From CAMDHY01 sp046156265 (GTDB taxonomy: Bacteria > Pseudomonadota > Alphaproteobacteria > Rhizobiales > Segnochrobactraceae): a stretch of 64,000 nucleotides of DNA. A program made the position numbers and the translations under genes. The notes under the pieces were generated by a model. It was not told where the DNA came from. It saw only the letters and a program-made list of their open reading frames with translations, and searched no databases. Every line of letters begins with the position of its first letter. Positions within the stretch are counted from its first letter, which is position 1. The stretch is taken from the NCBI RefSeq assembly GCF_046156265.1, contig NZ_JAWDIR010000011.1, positions 620,001 through 684,000 on the forward strand. The letters run 5' to 3'. Shown here one piece after another: positions 1-9,468 of the stretch.

Positions 1-1136
1 ACGGGCTGCGCATCCCGAACGCCGAGGACGGGGTGCCCTATCTCACCCAGAAGCCGGTGCCGCCGGGTGGCACTTACGGCTACCGCTTCGCGCCGCCGGA
101 CGCCGGCACCTTCTGGTTCCACACCCACTGCAACACCGCCGAGACGCTCGGCCGGGGCCTCCTCGGCGTCCTGATCGCCGAGGGTGACGAGACCGTCCCC
201 TACGACGCCGACGTGCTCGTCTGCCTGAAGGACTGGCGGATCGGCGAGGACGGCGCCTTCCTGCCCTTCCTCACTGACGAGGGGGCCGCGCGCGCCGGCA
301 GCTTCGGCACTGTCCGCTCGGCGAACGGCGAGGCGGCGCTCCGCATCGACCTGCCCGCGGGTGGCGACTGCCGCCTGCGCGTCCTCAATGTCGACCCCAC
401 CCGCATTCCCGAGATCGGCGTCGAGGGGGCGGAAGCGGCCGTCGTCGCCATCGACGGCGTCGCCGTGCCGCCGTTCCCGCTGCGGTCCTGGCGCCTCGGC
501 CCGGCGATGCGCCTCGACCTCGTCGTCCGCGCGCCCGCCGCCGGCCGCGAGGCCCGCCTGGTCGACTACCACGCCCCGCAGCCGGTGACGCTCGCGACGC
601 TTTCCGGCACCGGCGACACCCGCCGCACGGGCACCTTCCAGCCGGCGCCGCTGCTGATGGCCGACCTCGCCGAGCCGGACCTCGCGAATGCGCTGCCGCT
701 CACGCTCACCTTCAGCGCCACCGCCACCGGCGCGAGCGTCGCCGAAATCGCCGGCGACGCCGAGGCGCCGCCGCTCGGCCCGCTCTGCGTGACCGACCGC
801 TCATTCTGGGCGATCAACCGAGAGCCGTGGCCCGATGGCGGTCACGCCCGCCTGCCGCCGCCGCTCGCCGTGCTGGAGCGCGGCCGTACCTACCGGCTAA
901 CGCTCCACAACGTCACCCCGCACCCGCACCCGATCCACATCCACGGCCACTTCTTCCGCGTGCTGTCGTCGAGCCGGCGCGAGATCGTGCCGCACTGGGC
1001 CGACACCGTGCTGCTCACCCCGAAGGAGCGGCTCGAGGTGGCGCTGGTGGCCGACAATCCCGGCGACTGGATGCTCCACTGCCACATCATCGAGCACCAG
1101 GAGACCGGCATGATGGGCTTCGTGAGGGTGATGTGA
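1..1136 (+). CDS. Multicopper oxidase, C-terminal part (gene starts before the window)
   Basis: The reading frame is open from the first bases of the window, so the N-terminus and any signal peptide lie outside it. About 377 codons are visible. The copper ligands of a three-domain multicopper oxidase are present: FWFHTHC near fragment residue 40, HPIHIHGHFF near residue 310, and HCHIIEHQETGM near residue 360. The last carries the T1 copper Cys-His pair and an axial Met. The family (laccase/CueO/CumA type) oxidises a substrate or metal ion and reduces oxygen to water, usually in the periplasm. The stop overlaps the GTG start of the di-haem gene (GTGA), so the two are probably translated together. 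The true substrate, for example Cu(I), Fe(II) or Mn(II), cannot be read from the sequence. Confidence 0.93.
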   Translation, partial: GLRIPNAEDGVPYLTQKPVPPGGTYGYRFAPPDAGTFWFHTHCNTAETLGRGLLGVLIAEGDETVPYDADVLVCLKDWRIGEDGAFLPFLTDEGAARAGSFGTVRSANGEAALRIDLPAGGDCRLRVLNVDPTRIPEIGVEGAEAAVVAIDGVAVPPFPLRSWRLGPAMRLDLVVRAPAAGREARLVDYHAPQPVTLATLSGTGDTRRTGTFQPAPLLMADLAEPDLANALPLTLTFSATATGASVAEIAGDAEAPPLGPLCVTDRSFWAINREPWPDGGHARLPPPLAVLERGRTYRLTLHNVTPHPHPIHIHGHFFRVLSSSRREIVPHWADTVLLTPKERLEVALVADNPGDWMLHCHIIEHQETGMMGFVRVM

Positions 1137-2350
1137 GAAGCCTCGCGCTCACCACAACCCTGATCGTCGCCGTCGCCGGGGGGGCCGCGGCCGCCGGCGG
1201 CCTCGACGCCATCGTCGGCAAGGCGGTGTTCGAGCGCGTCTGGGTCGCCGCCGGCGCCTCCACCGGCTCGGCCGACGGCCTCGGCCCGCTCCACAACGCC
1301 CGCTCCTGCGCCGGCTGCCATCAGGGCGGCGGCGCGGCGCGCATCTCGGCGAACGACCGCGGCGACCTCGCCGGCGCCGGTCTGGTGGTGCGGCTGGCGG
1401 ATGCCACCGGCCAAGGCGACCCCGTCTATGGCGACCAGATCCAGACCCGCGGCCTGCCCGGCCAGGCGGCGGAGGCGGAGGTGGTGTTCGCGCTGCAGAC
1501 CGCGCTCGACGGTGAGCCGGGGCCGCGGGTGACGCCGCGCCTCGAGGCGCTCGCCTTCGGGCCGGTCACGGCCGCCGCCGGCGTCCGCCGAGCGCCGTCC
1601 CTCGTCGGCCTCGCCGCCTTCGACACCGTCGACGCGGCGGCGATCCTGGCGCTCGCCGATCCGCACGACACCGACGGTGACGGCATCTCCGGCCGCGTCC
1701 ACTTTGTCGGCGACGGGGCAGGGGGGCGCGCGATCGGCCGCTATGGCTGGCGCGCGACCGGCGCCACCCTCGACCGCCAGGTCGCCGCCGCCTTCACCGT
1801 CGACCTCGGCCTCTCGACCGAAACCTTCCCCGATCCCGCCGGCGACTGCACGCCTGTCCAGACCGCGTGCCGCGACGCCCGCCACGGCGGCGGCGACCGT
1901 GGCGGGCCGCACGAGGTGGCGGCGCCGATGACGGCCGCGATCGGCGCCTTCCTCGCCGACCTCCGGCCCCGGGCTCCGGCCGATGACGCACCCGGCGCCG
2001 CCGTCTTCGCCGCCACCGGGTGTGCCGCCTGCCACGTGCCGGTCCTGCCCGCCGTCGGCGGCGGCACCGTGCCGGCCTTCACCGACCTCTTGCTCCACGA
2101 CCTCGGTGACGGCCTCGCCGACCCCGCCGTCGCTGGCGACGCGGCACCGTCGGAGTGGCGCACGGCGCCGCTGGTGGGGCTCGTCGGCCGCCATCCGGCG
2201 AGCCGGCGCTATCTCCACGACGGCCGGGCCTCTACACTCGACGAAGCCGTGCTGTGGCACGGCGGCGAGGCGACGGCGGCGCGCGCGTCCTATCGGGCGC
2301 TTTCCGTCGCTGATCGAGAAGCGCTCCTCAACTATCTGGAAAGCCTATGA
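1133..2350 (+). CDS. Di-haem c-type protein of the DUF1111 (putative thiol oxidoreductase/peroxidase) family
   Basis: This is a 405-residue exported protein with an N-terminal hydrophobic signal ending near residue 22. Two covalent haem c sites are visible: CAGCH at residues 59-63 and CAACH at 297-301. The spacing fits the DUF1111 family, distant relatives of MauG and bacterial cytochrome c peroxidases. I chose the GTG at 1133 because a signal peptide follows immediately and it overlaps the upstream stop. The gene lies between a multicopper oxidase and an imelysin, and its stop overlaps the imelysin ATG (ATGA). It probably works in periplasmic electron transfer linked to metal handling; that role is inferred from context. 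Confidence 0.88.
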   Translation: MRSLALTTTLIVAVAGGAAAAGGLDAIVGKAVFERVWVAAGASTGSADGLGPLHNARSCAGCHQGGGAARISANDRGDLAGAGLVVRLADATGQGDPVYGDQIQTRGLPGQAAEAEVVFALQTALDGEPGPRVTPRLEALAFGPVTAAAGVRRAPSLVGLAAFDTVDAAAILALADPHDTDGDGISGRVHFVGDGAGGRAIGRYGWRATGATLDRQVAAAFTVDLGLSTETFPDPAGDCTPVQTACRDARHGGGDRGGPHEVAAPMTAAIGAFLADLRPRAPADDAPGAAVFAATGCAACHVPVLPAVGGGTVPAFTDLLLHDLGDGLADPAVAGDAAPSEWRTAPLVGLVGRHPASRRYLHDGRASTLDEAVLWHGGEATAARASYRALSVADREALLNYLESL

Positions 2351-3432
2351 AAGTACGTTTCGTACTGGCGGCGAGCTTGGCTCTGGCGGTATCCGGTGGC
2401 GCCGCTGTCGCCTCTGGTCCGGACCCGGTGACGGCCCGCCAGCAGGCGGTCGTAACCAGCGCCGTCGAGGGCTATTTCCGCCCCGCCTACCACGCCTTCC
2501 GCCACCGCGCCGAGGTGCTTGCCCACGCCGTCGACCACTTCTGTGCCAAGCCAGGCCGCATCGAACACCGTGCCGTCCGCGACGCCTTCGGCGGCGCGGT
2601 GAAGGCCTGGGCTCGCCTCGACTTCCTGCGCTTCGGTCCCGCCGCCACCGATGCCCGGCTGGAGCGCATTGCCTTCTGGCCGGACCCGCGCGGCGTCGTC
2701 GAGCGGCAGCTGCGGCAGCTGCTCGCAGGCCCGGCGCTGGACGAGCTCGACGCCGCCCGCATCGCAGGCCAGAGCGCCGCCGTTCAGGGCCTGCCGGCGA
2801 TCGAGCGGCTCGTGGTGGTGCTGCCGGCCGAGACCGACCCCGCCGGGCTCGCCCGCAACTGCATCGTCGCAAAGGCGGCGGCCGGCAACGTTGCGGCGAT
2901 CGGCGTTGCGCTCGACGAGGCCTGGGCCAGCGGCGACGTTCCGATCCTCAATCCCGGCCCTGAAAACCCGGCATACCGGTCCTGGGAGGAGGCGGCGAAC
3001 GAGGTCCTGAAGGCCTCGCTCACCGGCCTCGAGCAGATCCGCGACCTGGCGCTGCGCCCCGCCATGGGAGACGCGCCCGACAAGGCCAAGCCCAACCGCT
3101 TCCCCTATGCCCGCAGCGGCGCGACCGTCGCCTACCTGACCGCCGCCATCCAGGCGCAGCGCGACCTGATCGATGCGAGCGGCATCGCCGCCGACCTGCC
3201 GGAGCAGGACGCCTGGGCGCAGAGCTCGGTCGATTTCGAGCTGAGCCAGGCGGAGCGCACGGTCGCCGCGCTCGCCGGCAGCGATGTCGCTGCCATCGCG
3301 ACCGAGCCGGCGCTGCGGGGCAAGCTCGACTATGTGACGATCGCGCTCGCCAGCGTCCGCACCACCATGGCGACGACGATCGCCGCCGACCTCGGCCTCA
3401 GCGTCGGCTTCAATGCGCTCGACGGCGACTGA
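2347..3432 (+). CDS. Imelysin-family periplasmic protein
   Basis: The 361-residue product has a clear N-terminal signal peptide (hydrophobic stretch to about residue 22, AVASG cleavage region) and a helical imelysin-like body. Imelysins were first described as insulin-cleaving metallopeptidases and are now mostly linked to iron uptake, as in EfeO, IrpA and P19-type systems. I do not see the classical GxHxxE motif, so a binding role is more likely than peptidase activity. The ATG overlaps the upstream stop by four bases, and the 3' end overlaps the DUF1513 gene by 20 bp. Imelysin, DUF1111 and DUF1513 genes are known to occur together in other Proteobacteria, which supports the call. Confidence 0.85.
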   Translation: MKVRFVLAASLALAVSGGAAVASGPDPVTARQQAVVTSAVEGYFRPAYHAFRHRAEVLAHAVDHFCAKPGRIEHRAVRDAFGGAVKAWARLDFLRFGPAATDARLERIAFWPDPRGVVERQLRQLLAGPALDELDAARIAGQSAAVQGLPAIERLVVVLPAETDPAGLARNCIVAKAAAGNVAAIGVALDEAWASGDVPILNPGPENPAYRSWEEAANEVLKASLTGLEQIRDLALRPAMGDAPDKAKPNRFPYARSGATVAYLTAAIQAQRDLIDASGIAADLPEQDAWAQSSVDFELSQAERTVAALAGSDVAAIATEPALRGKLDYVTIALASVRTTMATTIAADLGLSVGFNALDGD

Positions 3433-4525
3433 GGCCGTCGGCCTCCACCGCCGCGCGCTGCTGTCGGCCGGTGGCGGGCTCATACTGTCGCTCGCCGTGG
3501 CACCGCTGGCGCGCGCCGGGCAGGGGGCACAATACGCCTCCGCCTGCCGCTTTCCCGACGGCCGCTTCGGCGTCGCGCTGCTGGACGAGACCGGCGCGAT
3601 CCTCCGCACCGCGGACATCCCCGCCCGCGGCCATTGCGCCGCCGTCGACCCGAACGGCCGGCGGCTCGCGCTGTTCGCTCGCCGCCCCGGCACCTTCGCG
3701 ATCGTCCTCGACCGCGCCGGTGCCCCCGACCGCGTCATCGAGGCCGCCGAGGGCCGCCACTTCGAGGGTCACGGCCAATTCTCCCGCGACGGCCGGCTGC
3801 TCTATGCCGCCGAGAACGCCTACGAGGAGGGCGTCGGCGTCATCGGCGTCTACGACGTCGACAAGGGCTTCGCGCGCATCGGCGAGCTTCCCTGCCACGG
3901 CGTCGGCACCCACGAGATCCTGTTCGCCCCCGACGGCCGCACGCTGATCGTCGCCAACGGCGGTATCCTCACGCACCCGGACTATCCGCGCGCGCCCCTC
4001 AACCTCGCCGACATGCAGCCCTCGCTCGCCCGCGTCGACATCGAGACCGGCGACCTCCTGGAGAGCGTCGCGCCACCCGCCGACCTCAAGAGCCTCAGCC
4101 CCCGCCACCTCGCCGTCGACGGCCGCGGCCGTGCCTGGCTCGGCTGCCAGTGGGAGGGCGCCGACGAGGCCGCCGCGCCGCTCCTGGCCGTGCACGCCCC
4201 CGGCGAAGACCTGCGCCTGGTGGCGCTGCCCGACGAGGCGCGGGAGGCGCTCCGCCACTATGTCGGCTCCCTCGCCATCGCCGACGACGGCCGCCGACTG
4301 GCCGTCTCCGGCCCGCGCGGCGGCATCGTGCTCGTCGTCGACACCGAGACCGAGGCGGTGGTTGACCGCCGCCCCCTCCACGACGGCTGCGGCGCCGCCC
4401 CCGCCACCGGCGGCGGCTTCGTGCTGACCAGCGGCGACGGTGACGTCGTCGTCCGCCGCGCGGGGGCAGACGCGGGCGTCGGCCACGCCGAGGTGGCCTG
4501 GGACAACCACCTCAGAAGGCTTTGA
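3413..4525 (+). CDS. DUF1513 beta-propeller-like periplasmic protein, Tat signal
   Basis: This 370-residue protein begins with a twin-arginine-type signal: residues HRRALLSAGGG followed by a hydrophobic core and an ARA cleavage region. Repeated strands with GR, DG and VD motifs (for example FSRDGRLLYAAEN and FAPDGRTLIVANGG) suggest a seven-bladed propeller, as expected for DUF1513. Its start lies 20 bp inside the imelysin gene, so it is the last gene of the four-gene overlap operon. A Tat signal would fit a protein that folds or takes a cofactor in the cytoplasm. The biochemical function of DUF1513 is unknown to me; a role in iron handling is suggested by its neighbours only. Confidence 0.85.
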   Translation: MRSTATEAVGLHRRALLSAGGGLILSLAVAPLARAGQGAQYASACRFPDGRFGVALLDETGAILRTADIPARGHCAAVDPNGRRLALFARRPGTFAIVLDRAGAPDRVIEAAEGRHFEGHGQFSRDGRLLYAAENAYEEGVGVIGVYDVDKGFARIGELPCHGVGTHEILFAPDGRTLIVANGGILTHPDYPRAPLNLADMQPSLARVDIETGDLLESVAPPADLKSLSPRHLAVDGRGRAWLGCQWEGADEAAAPLLAVHAPGEDLRLVALPDEAREALRHYVGSLAIADDGRRLAVSGPRGGIVLVVDTETEAVVDRRPLHDGCGAAPATGGGFVLTSGDGDVVVRRAGADAGVGHAEVAWDNHLRRL

Positions 4526-4582
4526 ACACGATCCGCCAAGATCATGCAGAGGTTTGGTTTATTGCTGCGGTCGCCGCATTTC

Positions 4583-4747
4583 CCTTCTCCCGCCTCAGGC
4601 GGGAGAAGGTGCCCGAAGGGCGGATGAGGGCGGCGCGCGGAGTGCGCCGAAGCCACGAGCACAGTGCTCGCCGCCGTCCGCGCCGCTCGCGCGACGCGGC
4701 CCTCACCCGCCCTTCGGGCACCCTCTCCCAGCGGGGCTGGGAGAGGG
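4583..4747. repeat. Composite intergenic palindromic repeat (REP-like)
   Basis: The 350-bp gap between the DUF1513 gene and the dehydratase holds a symmetrical element. One hairpin (about 4584-4608, loop CTCA) and a second (about 4723-4746) lie at its two ends. Just inside them, GTGCCCGAAGGGCG at 4609-4622 is inverted at 4709-4722. This is the architecture of dispersed intergenic mosaic repeats common in Rhizobiales genomes. It may act as a transcription barrier or mRNA stabiliser after the metal operon. I see no gene in the rest of the gap. Confidence 0.7.
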
Positions 4748-4875
4748 GACACGCATCGAGGGGTGGTGCTGGCCTCACAGCGAGCGTTGGTGTTCGCAGC
4801 GCCGACCGCGATTGACGCCGCGCCGGCGCTCGGGCAAGCGAACGGCACGCCGTCCTCCGTTCCCGCGAGCCTCCC

Positions 4876-5870
<995 letters not shown>

Positions 5871-5874
<4 letters not shown>

Positions 5875-7079
5875 CCGCAGCCCCGAGGACGGAGCGCCCC
5901 ACGGACCGTCCAACGACCGTCACGGCCGCGGCGGGCCTTCCTGCCCCCTGGACGATCTCGCTCTATTTTGCCGCGATCTTCCTCTCCGTCGGCGTCCACC
6001 TGCCGTACTTCCCGATCTATCTCGCCGCCGTCGGGCTGACGCCGGACGAGATCGGCATCGTGCTCGCCGTGCCGATGGCGGCGCGCGTCGTCACGCTCGC
6101 CGCGATGGGCGCGCTCGCCGACCGCATCGGCTCGCTGCCCCGCGCCATCCTCGCCTATGCCATTGCGTCGCTGGCGATCTTCGGCCTCGTCGCGGTGTCG
6201 TCCGGCGTCGTCGCGCTGCTGGTCGTCAGCCTCGCCTTCACGGCCGTCTGGACGACGCAACTGCCGATCGCCGACGCCGCCGCGATGGCGGTCGCACGGG
6301 CCGGTCGGGCCCACTACGGCCGCATGCGGCTCTGCGGCTCCGCCGCCTTCATCGCCGCCTCGCTCGCCGCCGGCGCCGTGCTCGGCGTGCTGCCGGCGAC
6401 TGCCGTCTGGCCGATGATGATGGCGACGCTGGCGCTCACGGTGGTCGCCGCCGCGCTGATGGCGGCGAGTGCCCGCAGCGACGGTGCTGCGAGGCCGGCC
6501 GAGCGGCCGCGCTTCGCCGATGCCGTGCTGGCGATCCGCCCGGCGCTGCCGCTGGTTGCCGCCTGCGCCCTCGTCCAGGGCAGCCACGCGATGGTCTACG
6601 GCTTCGGCTCGCTCGCCTTCGAGGCGCGCGGCTTCTCGGGGGCCGAGATCGGCATGCTGTGGGGCATCGGCGTCATCGGCGAGGTGATCCTGTTCGCCCT
6701 GCCGCACCGCTGGACGTCGCGCCCTTCCGCGTCGCTGCTCGCCGTCGTGGCGGCACTGGCGGCGATCGTCCGCTGGGTGACGATCGCGGCCGAGCCTGGG
6801 TTCGCCGTGCTGATCGCCGCCCAGGCGCTGCACGCCTTCTCCTTCGCGGCCACCCACCTCGCTCTGGTGCGCCGCGTCTCGGAGACCGCCTCGCCGGGGC
6901 GGACGGGGGCGGTGCAGTCGCTGGCGGCGAGCGTCATCGCCCTGGTGATGGCGAGCGCCACGGCGCTGTCGGGGCCGCTCTATACTGCGCTGGGATCGGC
7001 TGCGTTCCTGACGATGACGGTGCCAGCCGGGGCAGGGCTGCTGATCGCCGCGTGGGTGATGGTGCGGGAGGGGCGGTAG
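5871..7079 (+). CDS. MFS permease (MFS_1-like, HcaT/phenylpropionate-transporter type)
   Basis: This is a 402-residue membrane protein with about twelve hydrophobic segments. It opens with YFPIYLAAVGLTPDEIGIVLA and then ADRIG, the loop 2-3 signature of this MFS branch. The start is a TTG overlapping the dehydratase stop (TTGA); it is the only initiator close enough to leave the first membrane helix intact. Coupling with the dehydratase suggests the two form one transcription unit, but the transported substrate is unknown. Family members are proton-driven uptake or export carriers for small acids or nucleosides. Confidence 0.8.
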
Positions 7080-7096
7080 GGGGCTCTCTTCGCCTT

Positions 7097-7270
7097 ACCC
7101 TCCCCCTGTGGGAGGGTCGGACCGCGGAGCGGTCCGGGGAGGGCCGCCGGCGGCGTCAGCCGTCGGCGGGCGACGTTGCAGAACTCTCAGGCGCCGTACC
7201 GCCGCGCTTCGCGCGGCGGCCCCCTCCGGCGGGCTTCGCCCGCCACCTCCCCCACGAGGGGGGAGGGGTC
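7097..7270. repeat. Cluster of GC-rich intergenic hairpins (second REP-type element)
   Basis: The 212-bp gap between the convergent MFS and dgcA genes is filled with hairpins. ACCCTCCC/GGGAGGGT begins at 7097, GGACCGC/GCGGTCC spans about 7119-7135, CCGCCGCGC with loop TTC about 7200-7219, and GGCGGGC with loop TTC about 7228-7244. The outer CCCTCCCCC strings recur in inverted form near 7250-7268. The layout resembles the element at 4.6 kb but the sequence differs. It sits exactly between two gene ends, so it could serve as a bidirectional terminator. Confidence 0.6.
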
Positions 7271-7291
7271 ACGAAACCGAGCGCGGCGCTT

Positions 7292-8275
7292 TCAGCCCCA
7301 CAGCTGCGGCCTTGGCGGCATCAGCGTCGAGCCGTCGAAGACCAGGCCCGGTTCGCAGTCGCGGGCGAGAAGCAGCGGGCCGTCGAGGTCGACGAAGTCG
7401 GCGCCCTGGGCCACCAGCACCGCCGGCGCCATCGCAAGCGACGAGCCGAGCATGCAGCCGACCATCACCTTCAGCCCGTGCGCACGCGCCGCCGTGGCGA
7501 TGGCGAGGGCCTCGGTGACGCCGCCGGCCTTGTCGAGCTTGATGTTGACCGCGTCGTAGAGCGCCGCGAGGCGGGGGATGTCGGCGGCGGTGTGCAGGCT
7601 CTCGTCGGCGCAGATGGGCACCGCGTGCGGCACGTCGGCGAGCATGGAATCAGCGCCCGCCGGCAGTGGCTGCTCGACCAGCGCAACGCCGGCCCGCGCG
7701 CAGGCGGCCATGTTCTCGGCGAACAGCGCGTCGGTCCATCCCTCGTTGGCGTCGACGATCAGCGTCGCGTTCGGGGCACCGGCGCGGACGGCGGCGAGCC
7801 GCTCCGGATCGCCGGCACCGCCGAGCTTGATCTTCAGGAGCGGCCGAGCGGAGGCGGCGGCCGCTGCGGCTCCCATCGCCTCGGGCGTGCCGAGGCTCAG
7901 CGTGTAGGCGGTCACGACCGGCTGCAGGGGCGGCAGGCCGAGGAGGGCGGCGGCACTGGTGCCGGCCCGCTTCGCCGCGAGGTCGACGAGGGCGCAGTCG
8001 AGCGCATTGCGCGCAGCGCCCGCCTTCATCGCCGTCTGCAGGCCGGCCGCATCGAGCCCGCTTGCGACGGCATCCGCCATCGCCCTGACGTCCGCCTCGA
8101 CGCCCTCGACGCTCTCGCCATAGCGCGCATAGGGCACGCACTCGCCGCGGCCGACGTGCGGCCCGTCGGCGATCTCGGCGATCACCACCACGGCTTCCGT
8201 CTTGGAGCCGCGGGCGATCGTGAAGGTGCCGGCGATCGGCCAGCGCTCGACGCGGGTGGTGAGGCGCGGGGCCAT
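7292..8275 (-). CDS. dgcA: N-acetyl-D-glutamate racemase DgcA (enolase superfamily, dipeptide-epimerase-like)
   Basis: The 327-residue protein has every catalytic residue of the muconate-lactonising/dipeptide-epimerase subgroup. These are the base pair K148/K150 in LLKIKLGG, metal ligands D175 (VDANEGW), E201 (VEQPLP) and D224 (CADESLH), and the second base K246 (NIKLDKAGG). Such genes are often named L-Ala-D/L-Glu epimerase. Here the gene directly follows a DUF1611/DgcN gene on the same strand, 16 bp apart, which is the DgcN-DgcA pair described for D-glutamate catabolism. In that pathway DgcN acetylates D-glutamate and DgcA converts N-acetyl-D-glutamate to the L form. Muropeptide epimerase activity remains the alternative. 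Confidence 0.82.
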   Translation of the reverse strand: MAPRLTTRVERWPIAGTFTIARGSKTEAVVVIAEIADGPHVGRGECVPYARYGESVEGVEADVRAMADAVASGLDAAGLQTAMKAGAARNALDCALVDLAAKRAGTSAAALLGLPPLQPVVTAYTLSLGTPEAMGAAAAAASARPLLKIKLGGAGDPERLAAVRAGAPNATLIVDANEGWTDALFAENMAACARAGVALVEQPLPAGADSMLADVPHAVPICADESLHTAADIPRLAALYDAVNIKLDKAGGVTEALAIATAARAHGLKVMVGCMLGSSLAMAPAVLVAQGADFVDLDGPLLLARDCEPGLVFDGSTLMPPRPQLWG

Positions 8276-8291
8276 CGGGGGCTCCTTGGCG

Positions 8292-9302
8292 TCAGCGCCC
8301 GAAGTCGGCGGCGATCTTGTCGACGATCGGGCCGACGCCGGTGCGGATCGGGTCGACGGCGGGCAGGCCGTGCGCCGCCGCCGTCTCGGCCAGCACCGTA
8401 TGGGCGGCCGCGTCGTCGAGGTGCTCGGTGTTGACCGCGATGCCGACGCAGCGGATGTCCGGGTTGGTCAGCCGCCCGCAGGTGACGGTGAGGTCTATGA
8501 CCTGCTGGATGGTCGGCAGCGGTGTCTTGACGCCCCGCATGTTGGTGCGCGTCGGCTCGTGGCAGACCACGAAGGCGTCCGGCTGGGCGCCGTGCAGGAG
8601 CCCGAGCGACACGCCGGCGAAGGACGGGTGGAACAGCGAGCCCTGGCCCTCGACGAGGTCCCAGTGCTTCGGGTCGGCATCCGGCGTCAGCCACTCGACG
8701 GCGCCGGAGATGAAGTCCGCCACCACCGCATCGATCGCCACGCCGCGCCCGGAGATCAGCACGCCGGTCTGACCCGTCGCCTTGAAATCGGCGTCGAAGC
8801 CCTTGTCCCGCATGCCGGTTTCCAGCGCCAGCGCGGTGTACTTTTTGCCCACCGAGCAGTCCGTGCCGACCGTCAGCAGGCGGCGGCCGGTGCGCTTGTT
8901 GCCCTTGCCGGTCGCAAACTTCACCGGCGAGTGGCGGACGTCGAACAGCGACAGGCCCTTCTCCGCCGCGCGCTCGCGGATTGCCGGCACGTCGGAGAGG
9001 CGGCTGTGCAGGCCGGTGGCCACGTTTAGCCCGGCATCGAGCGCGGCGAGGATCGAATCGACCCAGTGCTCCGGCAGCACGCCGCCGGCATTGACCGCGC
9101 CGACGACCATCGTCTTCGCACCCTTGGCGGCGGCCTCGGCGGCCTCCATGTCGGTGAGCTTGGCGTCGGCCTTGCATCCCGGCAGCCGCCACTGACCGAC
9201 GCACCAGTCGCGACGCCAGTCGACGACGCCGAGGCCGGTCTTGGCAGCGAGCGCGTCCGGCACGTCGCCGAGAAAGATTAGATAGGGACGTGGAATGTCC
9301 AT
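8292..9302 (-). CDS. dgcN: D-glutamate N-acetyltransferase DgcN (DUF1611 family)
   Basis: The ATG at 9302 gives a 336-residue protein starting MDIPRPYLIFLGD, the normal N-terminus of this family. A P-loop-like segment, VGTDCSVGKKYTAL near residue 150, and the conserved HEPTRTNMRG follow. DUF1611 proteins have a nucleotide-binding-type C-terminal domain; one member, DgcN, N-acetylates D-glutamate as the first step of a D-glutamate catabolic route. The downstream neighbour is the matching dgcA racemase, so the assignment rests on both sequence and synteny. The frame stays open upstream of 9302 but that part has no family-like sequence. Confidence 0.83.
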   Translation of the reverse strand: MDIPRPYLIFLGDVPDALAAKTGLGVVDWRRDWCVGQWRLPGCKADAKLTDMEAAEAAAKGAKTMVVGAVNAGGVLPEHWVDSILAALDAGLNVATGLHSRLSDVPAIRERAAEKGLSLFDVRHSPVKFATGKGNKRTGRRLLTVGTDCSVGKKYTALALETGMRDKGFDADFKATGQTGVLISGRGVAIDAVVADFISGAVEWLTPDADPKHWDLVEGQGSLFHPSFAGVSLGLLHGAQPDAFVVCHEPTRTNMRGVKTPLPTIQQVIDLTVTCGRLTNPDIRCVGIAVNTEHLDDAAAHTVLAETAAAHGLPAVDPIRTGVGPIVDKIAADFGR

Positions 9303-9468
9303 CAGGGAGCGCCCCGTTGTTCGTCGATACGGCCGCAGGGAGGGGGTGGCGGAAGGTGCTTCAACGTGGGCGAGCCTCCCACGGGCGCCGCGATCCCTCG
9401 ACGGTGCGGCGCCGACCAAGTAATAGGCTTCAAGTGGGGCGAGCGACAAGAGACCGAAAGCGGTGGTG

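Noticed and set aside
827..1132. Extended N-terminus of the di-haem protein
   Set aside because: The upstream part is Arg/Pro/Ala-rich shadow of the multicopper oxidase; the GTG at 1133 starts a proper signal peptide.
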